31,481 bases of DNA from CALARM01 sp964431735 (GCA_964431735.1 CAYSLJ010000083.1:1-31481); one strand, 5' to 3'. Positions 7,170-17,405 are shown, numbered from the stretch's first letter. A program made the numbers and translations. The notes: generated by a model not told the origin, from the letters alone.

Positions 7170-9116
7170 TTGCATAAAAAATCATTGTTTTTATCCGTTC
7201 TATCTATAGTAATTCTTCTGCCAGGGTGCGGTCTACTTATTTCTGCAATTATACAGGCCGCTTTCGGTTCTCTTACAGGTGCCGTGCTTGTACCTGCTGT
7301 AATCGTGGCAGCAGACGGTGAGAATAAACAATCAGGTATGATTATGGTTCCGCCCGGCATCATTCCCGAAGGGTATAAACCCAGAGAAGGGGTAAAGGTT
7401 ATACTTGAGGATGTGGGAACTACAACTACAGGAAGCGATGGATCTTTTAATTTTAAAAATGTTCCTGCAGGCGTTAAATTATTGAAAATAGAAGACCCTG
7501 GATGGACTTATATAACTCAGGAAGTGGTAATAAGCGAAGAAGGTTCCCAGACAAGAGCTTTTACTGATTTTAAAATAATACCGAACGGGACTGTTACGCT
7601 GTCTCTGAGGAAAGGATTACTGGAAGTACCTCAGGCAGATTTTTATTTTGAAACCTATGGAATAGATCCAAATGGTATTCCGATAAAACCTTCTGCCACC
7701 TGGTCTGTTGATAATCCGAAAGGCACTGTAGACAATGGTTTTTTCCGAACTACAGAAGCCGGTCTTTATAAAATAACAGCTACCTCCGGTTCCTATATAG
7801 CCAGTGTTACTGTTACCGTACATGAAAAAGTAGTTAATGTAAAAGGTCATGTAACTTATAATAATACACCTGTATCCGGTGGTACTGTTAAAGCTAAAGA
7901 TACCAATCTCTATTCTCTTACAGATGAAACGGGATATTTCGAAATAAGGGGTATTCCGGCAATGGATGAAATAACTCTTATTGCTATAACTCCCTCCGGT
8001 ATTATCAGGAGTGTAACATTACAGCCCGGTGAGCGTACCGATATAGAGATAGATATATCAATGACAGGTGACCCAAACGTACCTCCCGTGAACACTCCTA
8101 CAGGAAATCCGACTTTAATTCCTACGGGAACTCCTTCTCTTACTGAAACGCCTTCTCTTACTGAAACGCCTTCTACAACCAGAACCCCTTCAGGAACTCC
8201 GGGCACTACTCCTACCGGTACCCCTGTGTCTACAACACACTGGACAGTAAAGAACAGCGGCACTTTAAACAATCTTAACGGAGTTTATTTTGTTGATTCC
8301 CTGAACGGTTGGACTGTAGGGGAGAATGGAACTATACTTCATACAACAGACGGTGGAGAAACATGGAATTTTCAAACAGGAGCATCTCCCTATAATCTCA
8401 GGGATGTCTGTTTTACCGGAGGTACAGCATGGATTGCAGGTCATGGAATATCACCGGATGGCATAGTTTTTACTTCTAACGACGGAGGGGTTAACTGGCT
8501 TGCTCCCAATCCTTTAGCATTTCCCACACCTCCCAATAAAATAGAAAGAGCCTTTTTTTTAGATCCCAATAACGGATGGTTTGCAGGAAATAGCGGACAT
8601 ATTTATCATACTGTTGACGGCGGAAATTACTGGTGGAATCAGCAGATGAACCCTTCCATAACAGAAGCTCTCTCCGATGTTTATTTTCGACCTTCCGGCA
8701 AAGGATGGGCAACAGGCAGTACGGGAAGAATCCTGCTGACGGTAGATACTGGCTCTACATGGTCTCCTGTAAGTCTTACTGCAGGTTCTCTTTACGGTGT
8801 CTGGTTTGTAGATGATCTTTATGGCTGGACTGTAGGTGCAGGAGGAGTTGTTTTTTACAGCACAAACGGAGGTTCAATATGGGGGCCTCAGGCAAGCGGA
8901 GTACCTACGGATCTCTATTCTGTCTGTTTTGTTGACAGCGGTACAGGATGGGCCTGTGGCGGAGGAGGTACGATAATTAATACCATAGATGCAGGAGCAG
9001 TCTGGCAGAGAGAAGCCAGTGGTATTGCCGAAGACCTTCATGATATATATTTCCTTAATACCACTACAGGCTGGGCAGTGGGAGATAACGGGAAAATACT
9101 TAAATACAGACCGTAA
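7170..9116 (+). CDS. Ycf48-like beta-propeller lipoprotein
   Basis: A 648-residue protein starting at TTG, well spaced after an AGGAGGAA RBS. The signal peptide ends in a lipobox (L17-P-G-C20), so Cys20 should be lipidated. Residues about 75-125 (TTTTGSDGSFNFKNVPAG) and about 222-300 (ISGI-like YNNTPVSGGTVKAKD, DETGYFEIRGIP) are carboxypeptidase-regulatory-like beta sandwiches, with an Ig-like stretch between them. A Thr/Pro linker (about 305-355) contains an exact 18-bp duplication encoding SLTETP. Residues about 358-648 are six or seven blades of the Ycf48/HCF136 type, each with GWxVGxNGxILxTxDGGxxW. Ycf48 assists photosystem II in phototrophs. Relatives in non-phototrophs are surface proteins of unknown role, and nothing here suggests photosynthesis. 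Confidence 0.88.
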   Translation: MHKKSLFLSVLSIVILLPGCGLLISAIIQAAFGSLTGAVLVPAVIVAADGENKQSGMIMVPPGIIPEGYKPREGVKVILEDVGTTTTGSDGSFNFKNVPAGVKLLKIEDPGWTYITQEVVISEEGSQTRAFTDFKIIPNGTVTLSLRKGLLEVPQADFYFETYGIDPNGIPIKPSATWSVDNPKGTVDNGFFRTTEAGLYKITATSGSYIASVTVTVHEKVVNVKGHVTYNNTPVSGGTVKAKDTNLYSLTDETGYFEIRGIPAMDEITLIAITPSGIIRSVTLQPGERTDIEIDISMTGDPNVPPVNTPTGNPTLIPTGTPSLTETPSLTETPSTTRTPSGTPGTTPTGTPVSTTHWTVKNSGTLNNLNGVYFVDSLNGWTVGENGTILHTTDGGETWNFQTGASPYNLRDVCFTGGTAWIAGHGISPDGIVFTSNDGGVNWLAPNPLAFPTPPNKIERAFFLDPNNGWFAGNSGHIYHTVDGGNYWWNQQMNPSITEALSDVYFRPSGKGWATGSTGRILLTVDTGSTWSPVSLTAGSLYGVWFVDDLYGWTVGAGGVVFYSTNGGSIWGPQASGVPTDLYSVCFVDSGTGWACGGGGTIINTIDAGAVWQREASGIAEDLHDIYFLNTTTGWAVGDNGKILKYRP

Positions 9117-9218
9117 CATCCCGGGTGAGCAGTATTTGAAAAGTAAAACAAAGAATAATGGCATAAAATCTATAAAAATATTTATTACCGTAACAGATAA
9201 ATTAGTAACCAAAATCTT

Positions 9219-9246
9219 ATATATCGTAACGCGTAACGCGTGACGT
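9219..9246. repeat. GC-rich heptamer array after the lipoprotein gene
   Basis: The units GTAACGC, GTAACGC and GTGACGT lie on the + strand, about 103 bp after the lipoprotein stop. This is the polarity found in the left-hand array of other spacers. The preceding 100 bp is AT-rich and shows nothing else I recognise. Confidence 0.75.
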
Positions 9247-9295
9247 GAGTAAAAATCTCATTACTACACATGATACAAGATTTTTTTGGGATAAT

Positions 9296-9450
9296 TTTTT
9301 ATCTGGAGCGGTACTTAGGAATTGTCAGGAAATAACTGCATCATATTTACAGTTTATATCGTGACGCGTTAACGTCACGCGAGGATACTAACCGTTCTAA
9401 TAATTTGCCAGAATTATTTTTCTTACAGTCCTTAGGGGTAAACTTATTCC
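9296..9450. mobile_element. MITE-like palindromic element with heptamer core (copy 2)
   Basis: The left end reads GGAGCGGTACTTAGGAATTG and the right end CTTACAGTCCTTAGGGG; they are imperfect inverted repeats matching those of copy 1. The centre (9359-9385) is a GTGA...TCAC palindrome, CGTGACGCGTTAACGTCACG. The flanking segment 9485-9512 (AGTCCGGTAAAAGACAGG) resembles positions 2-20 of the window (AGTCCGGCCAGGGACAGG), so the repeated unit may be longer. I find no gene in 9117-9535. Confidence 0.6.
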
Positions 9451-9535
9451 CTGTGGAAAAGATTGGTGAGTTTTTATGCTGGAAGCAGTCCGGTAAAAGA
9501 CAGGTTAGTAATCCTGTGTCGAAATTTTTCTGCAA

Positions 9536-10750
9536 TTATAAATTTATGGCCTTTATCATTTTTTCGTTTTTGAGATTATTTTTAAATTTTATAGATTCTA
9601 TAAATTCTTTCATCCCTTCTACTGTTTCGGCTTCTGACGGTTTTGGACTGGGCCAGGTGGCCCAGGCAACCCAGTTTATTACTTTCATCCATTTATCAGA
9701 TGGTTCAATACCTATCAGATAAGGATATTTATTAGGAATTTTTTTCCAGGTCCACATCGTCCACCCTGTTATATTATATTCATCAAAAAGCTCAACAGTA
9801 CTTAATATCATTTTATAGCTATTTTCTCCGAATTCTCCGCAGAATACTGGCATATTCTGTTTTTCTGAAATTTTTTTATAATAATCCAGTTGCTTTTTTC
9901 TAAAGTCTCCGAACCAGGAATACATATGAAATTCATAGATGGAATTATTATCAGGAGGTTCTGTAAACATAGAAAAATCGTTCATTACCGTATTGGCTCC
10001 AATTATTATTATATGATTTTTATCTACTTTCCTGATTTCTTTAATAATTCTCTTATAAAGATTAATAAGGTCCTGTCCGTCTTTTGCTTTCGGTTCATTA
10101 AGAAGATCGTATCCTGCAATTATTCTTCTGTCTTTATATCTTTCTGCAATAGCCTTCCATATAGCTACGGTTCTATCCTGTTTATCTTTACTTGCCCATA
10201 ACAGTTCTTTTTCCGGATCTGCAACAAATAGATCCGACTGTCCTCCCGGAGCGGAATGTAAATCCAGAATAATATAAATATTATATTTTTTAGCCCATAT
10301 TAATAGATTGTCCAGTATAACCCATCCGTTTTCTTTATATTCATAAGGTCTGTCATCATCTTCCAGGATGGTGTGATTAAAAGGGACTCTGATAACATTT
10401 AAGCCCATTTCCGACATTGCTTTTATATCATCTTCTGTAATAAAATTTTCATATATTTCCTGTCTGAACTTTTCTGTAGATTCCTTCCCGGCCAGTTCTT
10501 CCAGTTTTTCTGTAATATGAGTTTCAGAGGTAAATCCTTCTCCCCATATCCATCCTTCCCACAGAAGCCATCCTCCTGCATTTATTCCTTTGAATTTTAT
10601 AATATTTCCGTCTCCGTCAACTATATTTTTTCCTTCTCTGTGGAGCATCGGGTTTTTTTCTGATAATTTAGCTGAAGAACTCCCGGAGGAAATGATAAAA
10701 AATGTTAAGGAAATGATTAGTAATATTAAAATTGATTTAAATTTTTTCAT
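9536..10750 (-). CDS. Secreted GH5 glycoside hydrolase (cellulase family)
   Basis: A 404-residue protein with a signal peptide or N-terminal anchor (residues 1-27), so secreted or periplasmic. GH5 signatures appear in order: FKGINAGGWLLWEGW (53-67), GLNVIRVPFNH (116-126), ILDLHSAPGGQ (161-171), YDLLNEP with the acid/base E219, EFHMYSW (273-279) and PVFCGEFGEN with the nucleophile E306. It should hydrolyse a beta-linked glucan or mannan with retention of configuration; the substrate cannot be told. The motifs resemble exo-1,3-glucanase and endoglucanase subfamilies. The gene lies 47 bp after the DUF4384 gene with no clear RBS, so it is probably the last gene of the kinase operon and translated weakly or by coupling. 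Confidence 0.93.
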   Translation of the reverse strand: MKKFKSILILLIISLTFFIISSGSSSAKLSEKNPMLHREGKNIVDGDGNIIKFKGINAGGWLLWEGWIWGEGFTSETHITEKLEELAGKESTEKFRQEIYENFITEDDIKAMSEMGLNVIRVPFNHTILEDDDRPYEYKENGWVILDNLLIWAKKYNIYIILDLHSAPGGQSDLFVADPEKELLWASKDKQDRTVAIWKAIAERYKDRRIIAGYDLLNEPKAKDGQDLINLYKRIIKEIRKVDKNHIIIIGANTVMNDFSMFTEPPDNNSIYEFHMYSWFGDFRKKQLDYYKKISEKQNMPVFCGEFGENSYKMILSTVELFDEYNITGWTMWTWKKIPNKYPYLIGIEPSDKWMKVINWVAWATWPSPKPSEAETVEGMKEFIESIKFKNNLKNEKMIKAINL

Positions 10751-10797
10751 AATTAATGTTTAAACCGTTGGAATAACATAGTGTTGATATTTCTTCA

Positions 10798-12096
10798 TTA
10801 AAAATCAATACCTCCCCCCTGTACCGGCGGCGGAGGAGGCGGTATATACGGTGCCTGGTAGGGCGCACTGTATGTATAATTATCCACATAATAGTCATCG
10901 TACCGGTAAGACGGAGCAGGTGTCGGTTTAACCGGGTCAGGCTTTTTTATTTCAGGTTTATCTTTTTCCAGAAGACATGGGCTGTAAAGAGGTATGGCTT
11001 CTTTTAAAAGCATTTTTAAATGATAATTCCCTCCTTTGAAATCCTGCAGTTTTTCATAAATAACTGCAAGTTCCATCCTGCTTTGATTATCAGAGGGCTT
11101 GTTTTTACATGCTATTTCAAGATCGTAAATCTTCTGCTGTCCCGTATCTTTCGGATCTATTTTGTTTATTTTTTCATAACCTTCTGTGGCTTTCAGGGCA
11201 AGTTTATACCTTAAATAAGATTCCTTTTTATTGCCTGCCTGGTCGTAAAGTTCCCCGATTCTTACATAACAGTCTCTTTCTTTTACACCTTTATTCAGGC
11301 AGTTTTTGTAATAACTTACAGCTTCTTTAAATGCACCTTTTGCCTGATATGAAAGGCCGAGAGCATAATATCCGAGAGACATGTTCGGTGAAAGTTCTAT
11401 TACCTTCTTAAACTGTTTTATCGCTTCATCATATTTCTTCTGTTCATAATAGGCACTTCCCTGAATATAGCATCCTGTAGCCATTTTATCTTTATCTTTA
11501 TCTTTTATTATCTGAGCAAGATCGGGATCTATATATGGTGTGGCAGAAACAGACGGTGTCATAAATTTTTTTTCTACTTTAATCGTTATGTCGGAAGTTA
11601 CCCACTCGTCTTTCGATAGAAGGGCAAGTTTTTCTTTAAGTTTCTTCAGGAATTCTTCAGGAAATTTCAGATATGTATAATCTTCATTAACAGGTAAGTT
11701 TTCAAAATCTTCGAATATTTTATTATTTGTTGTTCCTATGGCTTTAATTCTCTCTATACCTTTCGGCCCTTCACATACAATTTTCTTCATATTAAATCCA
11801 GGAACTTCATATTTTGAACCTGAAAGAACCTGACAGGACACATGAGATTTATTGGGAAATAAAATAATTAAATCTCCTTTCGTAGTCATCCTCAGTACTA
11901 TAACCCTGCAATCTTTGCTTGCCGCAAGGTAGAAGGTTATATCCTCACCTTCGAAAAGAATATTCTCTGTTCTGTTAGTTACTGTTTCTATAAAAAGTTT
12001 TGATTCTCTGTTGTCTATGGAATTCCATATGTCGATTTCCGATGCGCAGCACATGGTTAATGTTAAGAATATAAATAAAAAGATAAGAGTTTTCAT
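10798..12096 (-). CDS. Exported DUF4384-TPR protein
   Basis: A 432-residue protein. A signal peptide (1-18, with CC before the cleavage region) directs export; the lipobox is not convincing. Residues about 45-125 match DUF4384 (FEGEDITFYLAASKDCRVIV, GDLIILFPN, YEVPGF, GPKGIERIKAIGT), a beta domain often found beside caspase-like peptidases and Ser/Thr kinases in bacteria. Residues about 205-345 are TPRs (AYYEQKKYDEAIKQFKKVIE, LGLSYQAKGAFKEAVSYYKN). The last 50 residues are Pro/Tyr-rich (PYIPPPPPPVQGGG), probably extended. The RBS AAAGGTGG is good, and the leader carries a heptamer array. It is probably an adaptor in the kinase gene cluster. Confidence 0.88.
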   Translation of the reverse strand: MKTLIFLFIFLTLTMCCASEIDIWNSIDNRESKLFIETVTNRTENILFEGEDITFYLAASKDCRVIVLRMTTKGDLIILFPNKSHVSCQVLSGSKYEVPGFNMKKIVCEGPKGIERIKAIGTTNNKIFEDFENLPVNEDYTYLKFPEEFLKKLKEKLALLSKDEWVTSDITIKVEKKFMTPSVSATPYIDPDLAQIIKDKDKDKMATGCYIQGSAYYEQKKYDEAIKQFKKVIELSPNMSLGYYALGLSYQAKGAFKEAVSYYKNCLNKGVKERDCYVRIGELYDQAGNKKESYLRYKLALKATEGYEKINKIDPKDTGQQKIYDLEIACKNKPSDNQSRMELAVIYEKLQDFKGGNYHLKMLLKEAIPLYSPCLLEKDKPEIKKPDPVKPTPAPSYRYDDYYVDNYTYSAPYQAPYIPPPPPPVQGGGIDF

Positions 12097-12112
12097 AATA
12101 CCACCTTTATAG

Positions 12113-12188
12113 GCGTGATGCGTAACGCGTAACGCGTCACGAGCAGTTTTGCCTTCGCGTATTACGCATTACGCATTACGCATTACGA
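12113..12188. repeat. Inverted pair of GC-rich heptamer arrays
   Basis: Left: GTGATGC, GTAACGC, GTAACGC and then a reversed unit GTCACGA (12115-12143). Right: TATTACG, CATTACG, CATTACG, CATTACG (about 12159-12187). The arms can pair around a 15-20-nt loop, giving a long imperfect hairpin between the CsgG/FlgO-TPR gene and the DUF4384 gene. The right arm starts 2 bp after the TAA of the CsgG/FlgO-TPR gene. The left arm is in the leader of the DUF4384 gene. Confidence 0.85.
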
Positions 12189-14195
12189 TTATAATTTTTC
12201 CATATATCCCTTTACCTCAGTATTACCGGGGGACAGGTCAAGGGCTTTAAGGAAAGCAGCTTTTGCCTCAGTCTGTTTCCCCTGGGCCATACATGTTTTG
12301 CCGAGCCATATATATGCATCTGTATAGTCAGGATTGCTGTTGACAACTTTATTCAGATTAATACCGGCACCTTCATAATCCTTCCTGTCATATAAAATGA
12401 TGGCAATACATAACTGTGCAGGAGCAAAAGCAGGATTTATCTTAAGGGCATTTTCATATTCTTTTAAAGCTTCGTCATATTTTCCCTGACTGTAAAGGGC
12501 ATCGCCTTTATGAAGACATGATGCTTCTTCCGAATTGCCCTTTATGGGTTTTGCATTTTTCTCTTCCGTACTGTTTAAAATCAATTCAATTTCTTCAGGG
12601 TTGTATTTAAGATTGTTCAGTTCTGTTTTCAGTCTGTCAGGGGAATATTCTTTATTGACCAGTGGTTTTAAATGTTCCGTATTTATCCGGCCATTAAGTT
12701 TTTCCACACTCTTTTCCGTAATTACACAGGTTACAGGCTGGAGAATTAAGCCGTATTCATTGGTTGAATCGGAAGAAGCGTAATTCAGACTTTCTTTTAA
12801 TGTGTCCAGAATGGATTTTGCCAGTTTTTCAGGAGTGGTACCTTCCCGTCTGGCCAGATCCGATGTTACTGTCATGATTAATTCACTGTTAATTGTTTTT
12901 ATAACTACTTCTTTATTCATTTTTCCTACTTCCAGTTCAGAGCCTTTGAGGCCTTTTGCAATCATATTATAAAGCCTTCTGGCTATTACTTCAGCCCTTT
13001 TTAAAGGTGATAGTCCTCCTGCAGTATTTTGAACCTCAAATACTGGTTCAGAGTTTACTAAAATTTCTCCGAAGACAGCACCGGGAATTTTTTTCTCTCT
13101 GTAGCCGACCACTATATTTATGCCGTATATAATCTTTCTGGCAATAACAAAATCGGGATTGGATGGCTCCATATCAAGAGCTTTTTGAAAATATTTTTTC
13201 GCATTTTCTTTATCTTTCATATTCATATAACAAATGGCTGTATTATAGAAAATAGAAGCTTTTTCATCTGAATATACAAGGGCTTTCTGGAATGTTGCCA
13301 GTGCTTCTTCATAATTACGGGAAAGCATATAAACAGATGCCAGGTTATTATAAGGATTTGCAAAGGTTGGAGCTGTCTGTATAGCTTTTACATAAAGCTT
13401 TTCTGCTTCTTCCAGATTACCTTTATCGAAATAACCGTTACCGAGATAATTCATTAAAACGGGATTTTCTGGATCAGAGGCAAGCATGCTTTCATAAAGA
13501 CTTATGAATTCATCAAGTTTTCCGAGTTTTCTTGCCGTATATTGAAAATATCTGTGGGCATCAAGAAAACCTGTATCTTTTTTAACGGAATTAAGGAAAA
13601 AGCTGTAAGCTTCATCTCCCCGATTCTTTTCATATAACTGCAGGCCTGATGAAAATTTTTCAAAGGATCCCATGCTCTGTGTCGGTATAAAATAGAGATC
13701 TTTTTTTATTTCCTGAGATACAGGAGTATTGAAATATTTCGCTATTTTCAGTGAAAGATCTCCCTGAAGGGCAAAAAGATTGTCTTTAGAACCTGATACT
13801 GTTTCTTCTGCGACTACTGTTCCTTTTTTTACGTCAAAAAGCTGACTTGTTATATTCACTTTGTTTCCGTCTTCTTTCAGACTGCCTGTAATAATATAGT
13901 CAGCACCTATAGTATGACCGAGAGACTGTCCTGCAGGACCTTCAAACTTCTGTTCTATACCCATTTCCTGAAGAACAGACCTCTGGCTTTCTCTGTCCAC
14001 TACATTTACATTCTGCAGTTTATTCAGTTTATTTACGAGTGTTTCGGCAAAACCTGTACCGATAGGAGCATTATTCCCTGTTTTCCCTTCTGAATAAAAA
14101 CTCAGAACAGCCAGAGTTACCTTCTGAGAAGCTATAGCAGAAGATAAGAACGTAATAAGCAGTAACATTGTAATAAGAAATATTTTACTTTTCAT
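12189..14195 (-). CDS. Exported CsgG/FlgO-like domain protein with TPRs
   Basis: A 668-residue protein with a signal peptide (MKSKIFLITMLLLITFLSSA, cleaved near 22). Residues about 24-165 match the CsgG/FlgO/TolB-N-like alpha-beta domain: VTLAVLSFYSEG, GTGFAETLVNKL, VNVVDRESQRSVLQEMG, GADYIITGSLKEDGNKVNI. In curli and flagellar systems this domain belongs to periplasmic or outer-membrane components. Residues about 175-355 are TPRs, 360-545 is a beta-rich region I do not recognise, and 555-668 holds about three more TPRs. It has a strong RBS (AAGGAGG) and lies 61 bp after the kinase gene, so it is probably co-transcribed with it. Confidence 0.88.
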   Translation of the reverse strand: MKSKIFLITMLLLITFLSSAIASQKVTLAVLSFYSEGKTGNNAPIGTGFAETLVNKLNKLQNVNVVDRESQRSVLQEMGIEQKFEGPAGQSLGHTIGADYIITGSLKEDGNKVNITSQLFDVKKGTVVAEETVSGSKDNLFALQGDLSLKIAKYFNTPVSQEIKKDLYFIPTQSMGSFEKFSSGLQLYEKNRGDEAYSFFLNSVKKDTGFLDAHRYFQYTARKLGKLDEFISLYESMLASDPENPVLMNYLGNGYFDKGNLEEAEKLYVKAIQTAPTFANPYNNLASVYMLSRNYEEALATFQKALVYSDEKASIFYNTAICYMNMKDKENAKKYFQKALDMEPSNPDFVIARKIIYGINIVVGYREKKIPGAVFGEILVNSEPVFEVQNTAGGLSPLKRAEVIARRLYNMIAKGLKGSELEVGKMNKEVVIKTINSELIMTVTSDLARREGTTPEKLAKSILDTLKESLNYASSDSTNEYGLILQPVTCVITEKSVEKLNGRINTEHLKPLVNKEYSPDRLKTELNNLKYNPEEIELILNSTEEKNAKPIKGNSEEASCLHKGDALYSQGKYDEALKEYENALKINPAFAPAQLCIAIILYDRKDYEGAGINLNKVVNSNPDYTDAYIWLGKTCMAQGKQTEAKAAFLKALDLSPGNTEVKGYMEKL

Positions 14196-14256
14196 AAAAT
14201 GGCCTCCTTCTCTTTTATTTTATATGAAAATGCTAAAGGGCTATCCCTTTACTATG

Positions 14257-16572
14257 TCATCTCAAAGTTTTTTTTGCATCGTCTCTTGCCTTTATAGCAG
14301 GAACAAAATGTCTGTCTAGTATCAATACCCTGTTGTAACATTTAATTGCTTCCCTGTATTTTCCCATACTATATAAAGCATTTCCCTGATTAAACCAGGC
14401 ATGTTTGTTTCCAGGTTCAATCTCCAGAACTTTTTTATAATATGTTATTGACTCTTCATACTGTTTCAGTGCATATAAAGCATTACCAGTGTTCATTAAT
14501 GTAAGAGTTTTTTGAGGATCAATCTCTAAAGCTTTCTTGTAACATTCAAGAGCCTCCTCATATTTTCCGTTATTGTATAATAAAAAACCCTTCCCATTCC
14601 ATACATCGGCATATTTCGGGTTAATCTTTAGAGCTTCATCATAATATTTTATTGCTTCTTTGTATCTCCCGTCATGATGTAAAGCAAGGCCTTTATAATA
14701 AAGAGTTTTTGCATGTTTTTTATCAAGCTTTAAAGCTCTGTCGAAATATTCAATACTTTCTTTAATATGTTTTTGTTTAAGTAAAACCATGCCTTTACCT
14801 GTGAGTGAATCAATATCTTCCGGATCGCTTTTTAAAGCTTCATTAAAATATTCGAGAGCTTCACTGTATTTTCCCGACTTATATGACATAATTGCTTTGA
14901 AATATAAACTACCGTCCATGTCTATATTGAATTTTTCTCTGTAATATTTGAGAGCATCTCTGTAATTTTTATTCTCTAATACCTTATCGTCTGCCAGTTT
15001 TTTTACGCCTTCTTTTTTTGCCTTCAGTGCATCCTTATAGGAAGGATCTATTGTTAAAGCTTTATCATAACAGGAAAAACCTTCTTTGTAATTCCCATGT
15101 TCTATAAGTTCATCACCCTGTTTTTTCAGGGCTTCTTTTTTACCTTTCAGACAATCTTCATAAGAAATTTCTATGTTCAGAGCTTCATCGTAACATGCAA
15201 TACCTTCTTTATAATTTTTATTTTTTACAAATTCATCTCCATATTTCTTCAGCGCTTCTTTTTTTAGATTTAAAGCATCTATGCTATTTTTATCAATATC
15301 TAAAGAAGCATTATAACAACGTATGGCATCTTTATAATTTCCACTGTTAAAATATTTGCTTCCCAGTTGTATCAGGGCTTCTTTTTTTTCATACAGAGCC
15401 TGAGACCAGTCAGGCACTGCAGTCAGAGCTTTATCAAAATTATTAATGGCATTTTCATATTCGTCTTTGCTCAGAAATTGTTTACCTGTTTCATAATATT
15501 TTGCTCCGGGATTTCTCTGCAACCAGAGGATTATTCCCATTACTGTAATGACAAGAAGAAAAATTAACGTAAATTTATGTCTGAATTCACCGGGTTTTTT
15601 TACAGGTTTTTTTTGCTTTTCACATACGGCCGGTACATCAGCAGTTTTCTTTTTACCATTGATTTTCTCTTTTTTCTCATAGACGAGTTTCTGAAGAACT
15701 TCCTTCATTTCTCCTGCACTTTTATAACGATTGGACGCTTCCATTTCGAGGGATTTCATTACAATTCTTTCTGTTTCTTCCGAAACGGAAGGATTAAGGG
15801 TTCTTACCGGTTCAAAACTGAAGGGTGCTTCCGGCTTGTGCCCTGTTAAGAGACAGTGCATGGTTGCTCCCAGCGAGTAAAGATCTGTTCTCAGTTCAGG
15901 TTTACCCTGAAATAATTCCATAGGTGCATAGGCGTAGGTTCCTGCAGTGGTTTTAGTGGAATCGCTGTCAGGGTTTATAGTTCTTGCAAGACCGAAATCT
16001 ATAAGAACCAGTCTGTTGTCGGAATCTTTAAGCATAATATTTGCAGGTTTCAAATCCCTGTATATTATCGGTGGTGACTGGCTGTGCAGGTATTCCAGTA
16101 TGTCGAGTATTTGAATTGCCCAGTCGATTACGGTATCTTCTGGAATGGCTTCACCTTTATAGCTTTCCAGAATGGATTTCAGATCCTTACCTTCTATATA
16201 ATCCATTACAAGGTAATAGCGGCCATTTTCTATAAAATAGTCTTTCACTCTGGGAAGTCCTCCATGTTTCAGGTTATGGAGGATATTTGCTTCTATTTTA
16301 AATCTCTCTATGTAATACTTTTGCTGATCTTTATCATAGGTAAGACTCAGCATCTCTTTAACAGCACAGGGAGTTTTTTCAAATCTGTTATCCAGTGCCT
16401 GATAGACGGAACCCATACCGCCCCGTTTCAGAAGTTTTATAATTTCATATCTTTTGTCCAGGAGTGAACCTGTTTTGAGATTGTCTGTAGTAAGACTTAT
16501 TTCTCCACTGCATATATGGCATAAGTCGCCTGTGGCATTATGTTCCTGTCCGCATCTTATACAGTTTGACAC
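14257..16572 (-). CDS. Transmembrane Ser/Thr protein kinase with zinc ribbon and TPRs
   Basis: A 771-residue protein starting at GTG with RBS AAGGTGA. An N-terminal zinc ribbon (C4, C7, C18, C21) precedes a PknB-type kinase: glycine loop LLKRGGMGSVYQA, Lys72 in AVKEM, E94, catalytic loop YRDLKPAN with D173 and N178, DFG at 192-194, then APMEL in place of APE. All catalytic residues are present; Tyr replaces His of HRD, a common variant. After a Lys-rich juxtamembrane stretch there is one TM segment (about 334-351), then about twelve TPRs (355-771). Topology predicts a cytoplasmic kinase and an external TPR domain. It is the first gene of a likely four-gene operon with CsgG/FlgO-TPR, DUF4384-TPR and GH5. 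The leader carries a heptamer array. Confidence 0.95.
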   Translation of the reverse strand: MSNCIRCGQEHNATGDLCHICSGEISLTTDNLKTGSLLDKRYEIIKLLKRGGMGSVYQALDNRFEKTPCAVKEMLSLTYDKDQQKYYIERFKIEANILHNLKHGGLPRVKDYFIENGRYYLVMDYIEGKDLKSILESYKGEAIPEDTVIDWAIQILDILEYLHSQSPPIIYRDLKPANIMLKDSDNRLVLIDFGLARTINPDSDSTKTTAGTYAYAPMELFQGKPELRTDLYSLGATMHCLLTGHKPEAPFSFEPVRTLNPSVSEETERIVMKSLEMEASNRYKSAGEMKEVLQKLVYEKKEKINGKKKTADVPAVCEKQKKPVKKPGEFRHKFTLIFLLVITVMGIILWLQRNPGAKYYETGKQFLSKDEYENAINNFDKALTAVPDWSQALYEKKEALIQLGSKYFNSGNYKDAIRCYNASLDIDKNSIDALNLKKEALKKYGDEFVKNKNYKEGIACYDEALNIEISYEDCLKGKKEALKKQGDELIEHGNYKEGFSCYDKALTIDPSYKDALKAKKEGVKKLADDKVLENKNYRDALKYYREKFNIDMDGSLYFKAIMSYKSGKYSEALEYFNEALKSDPEDIDSLTGKGMVLLKQKHIKESIEYFDRALKLDKKHAKTLYYKGLALHHDGRYKEAIKYYDEALKINPKYADVWNGKGFLLYNNGKYEEALECYKKALEIDPQKTLTLMNTGNALYALKQYEESITYYKKVLEIEPGNKHAWFNQGNALYSMGKYREAIKCYNRVLILDRHFVPAIKARDDAKKTLR

Positions 16573-16583
16573 TTTATCACCTT

Positions 16584-16618
16584 AATCGTGACGCGTAACG
16601 CGTGACGCGTGACGCGAT
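16584..16618. repeat. GC-rich heptamer array in the kinase leader
   Basis: Four units on the + strand (GTGACGC, GTAACGC, GTGACGC, GTGACGC) followed by GATGATT. Read with the kinase gene this is the TYAC strand, ending in CACGATTAAGG just before the RBS. The edge ATCATCGCG is shared with the butyrate kinase array at 22654-22689. Confidence 0.88.
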
Positions 16619-16654
16619 GATTTACCTTTAAATAATTATAAAAACCGGAATGTT

Positions 16655-17357
<703 letters not shown>

Positions 17358-17378
17358 AAAAGTTCCTCCTTTAATAAA

Positions 17379-17405
17379 GTGACGCGTGACACGTGACGCG
17401 TGAAG
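17379..17405. repeat. GC-rich heptamer array in the azoR leader
   Basis: The units GTGACGC, GTGACAC, GTGACGC and GTGAAGC lie on the + strand, antisense to azoR, about 22 bp upstream of its start codon. This is the left arm of the azoR / histidine kinase divergent spacer. Confidence 0.85.

Noticed and set aside
7170..9116. Reading the Ycf48-like propeller as evidence of phototrophy
   Set aside because: The fold is widespread in non-phototrophs, the protein is a lipoprotein with extra Ig-like domains, and no photosystem genes are present.
9405..9722. 105-residue ORF (+) spanning MITE-like copy 2 and the GH5 3' end
   Set aside because: It reads through an inverted-repeat element and antisense to the GH5 C-terminus.
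16041..16467. ORFs on the + strand opposite the kinase
   Set aside because: They are antisense to intact kinase motifs and have no RBS or recognisable domain.
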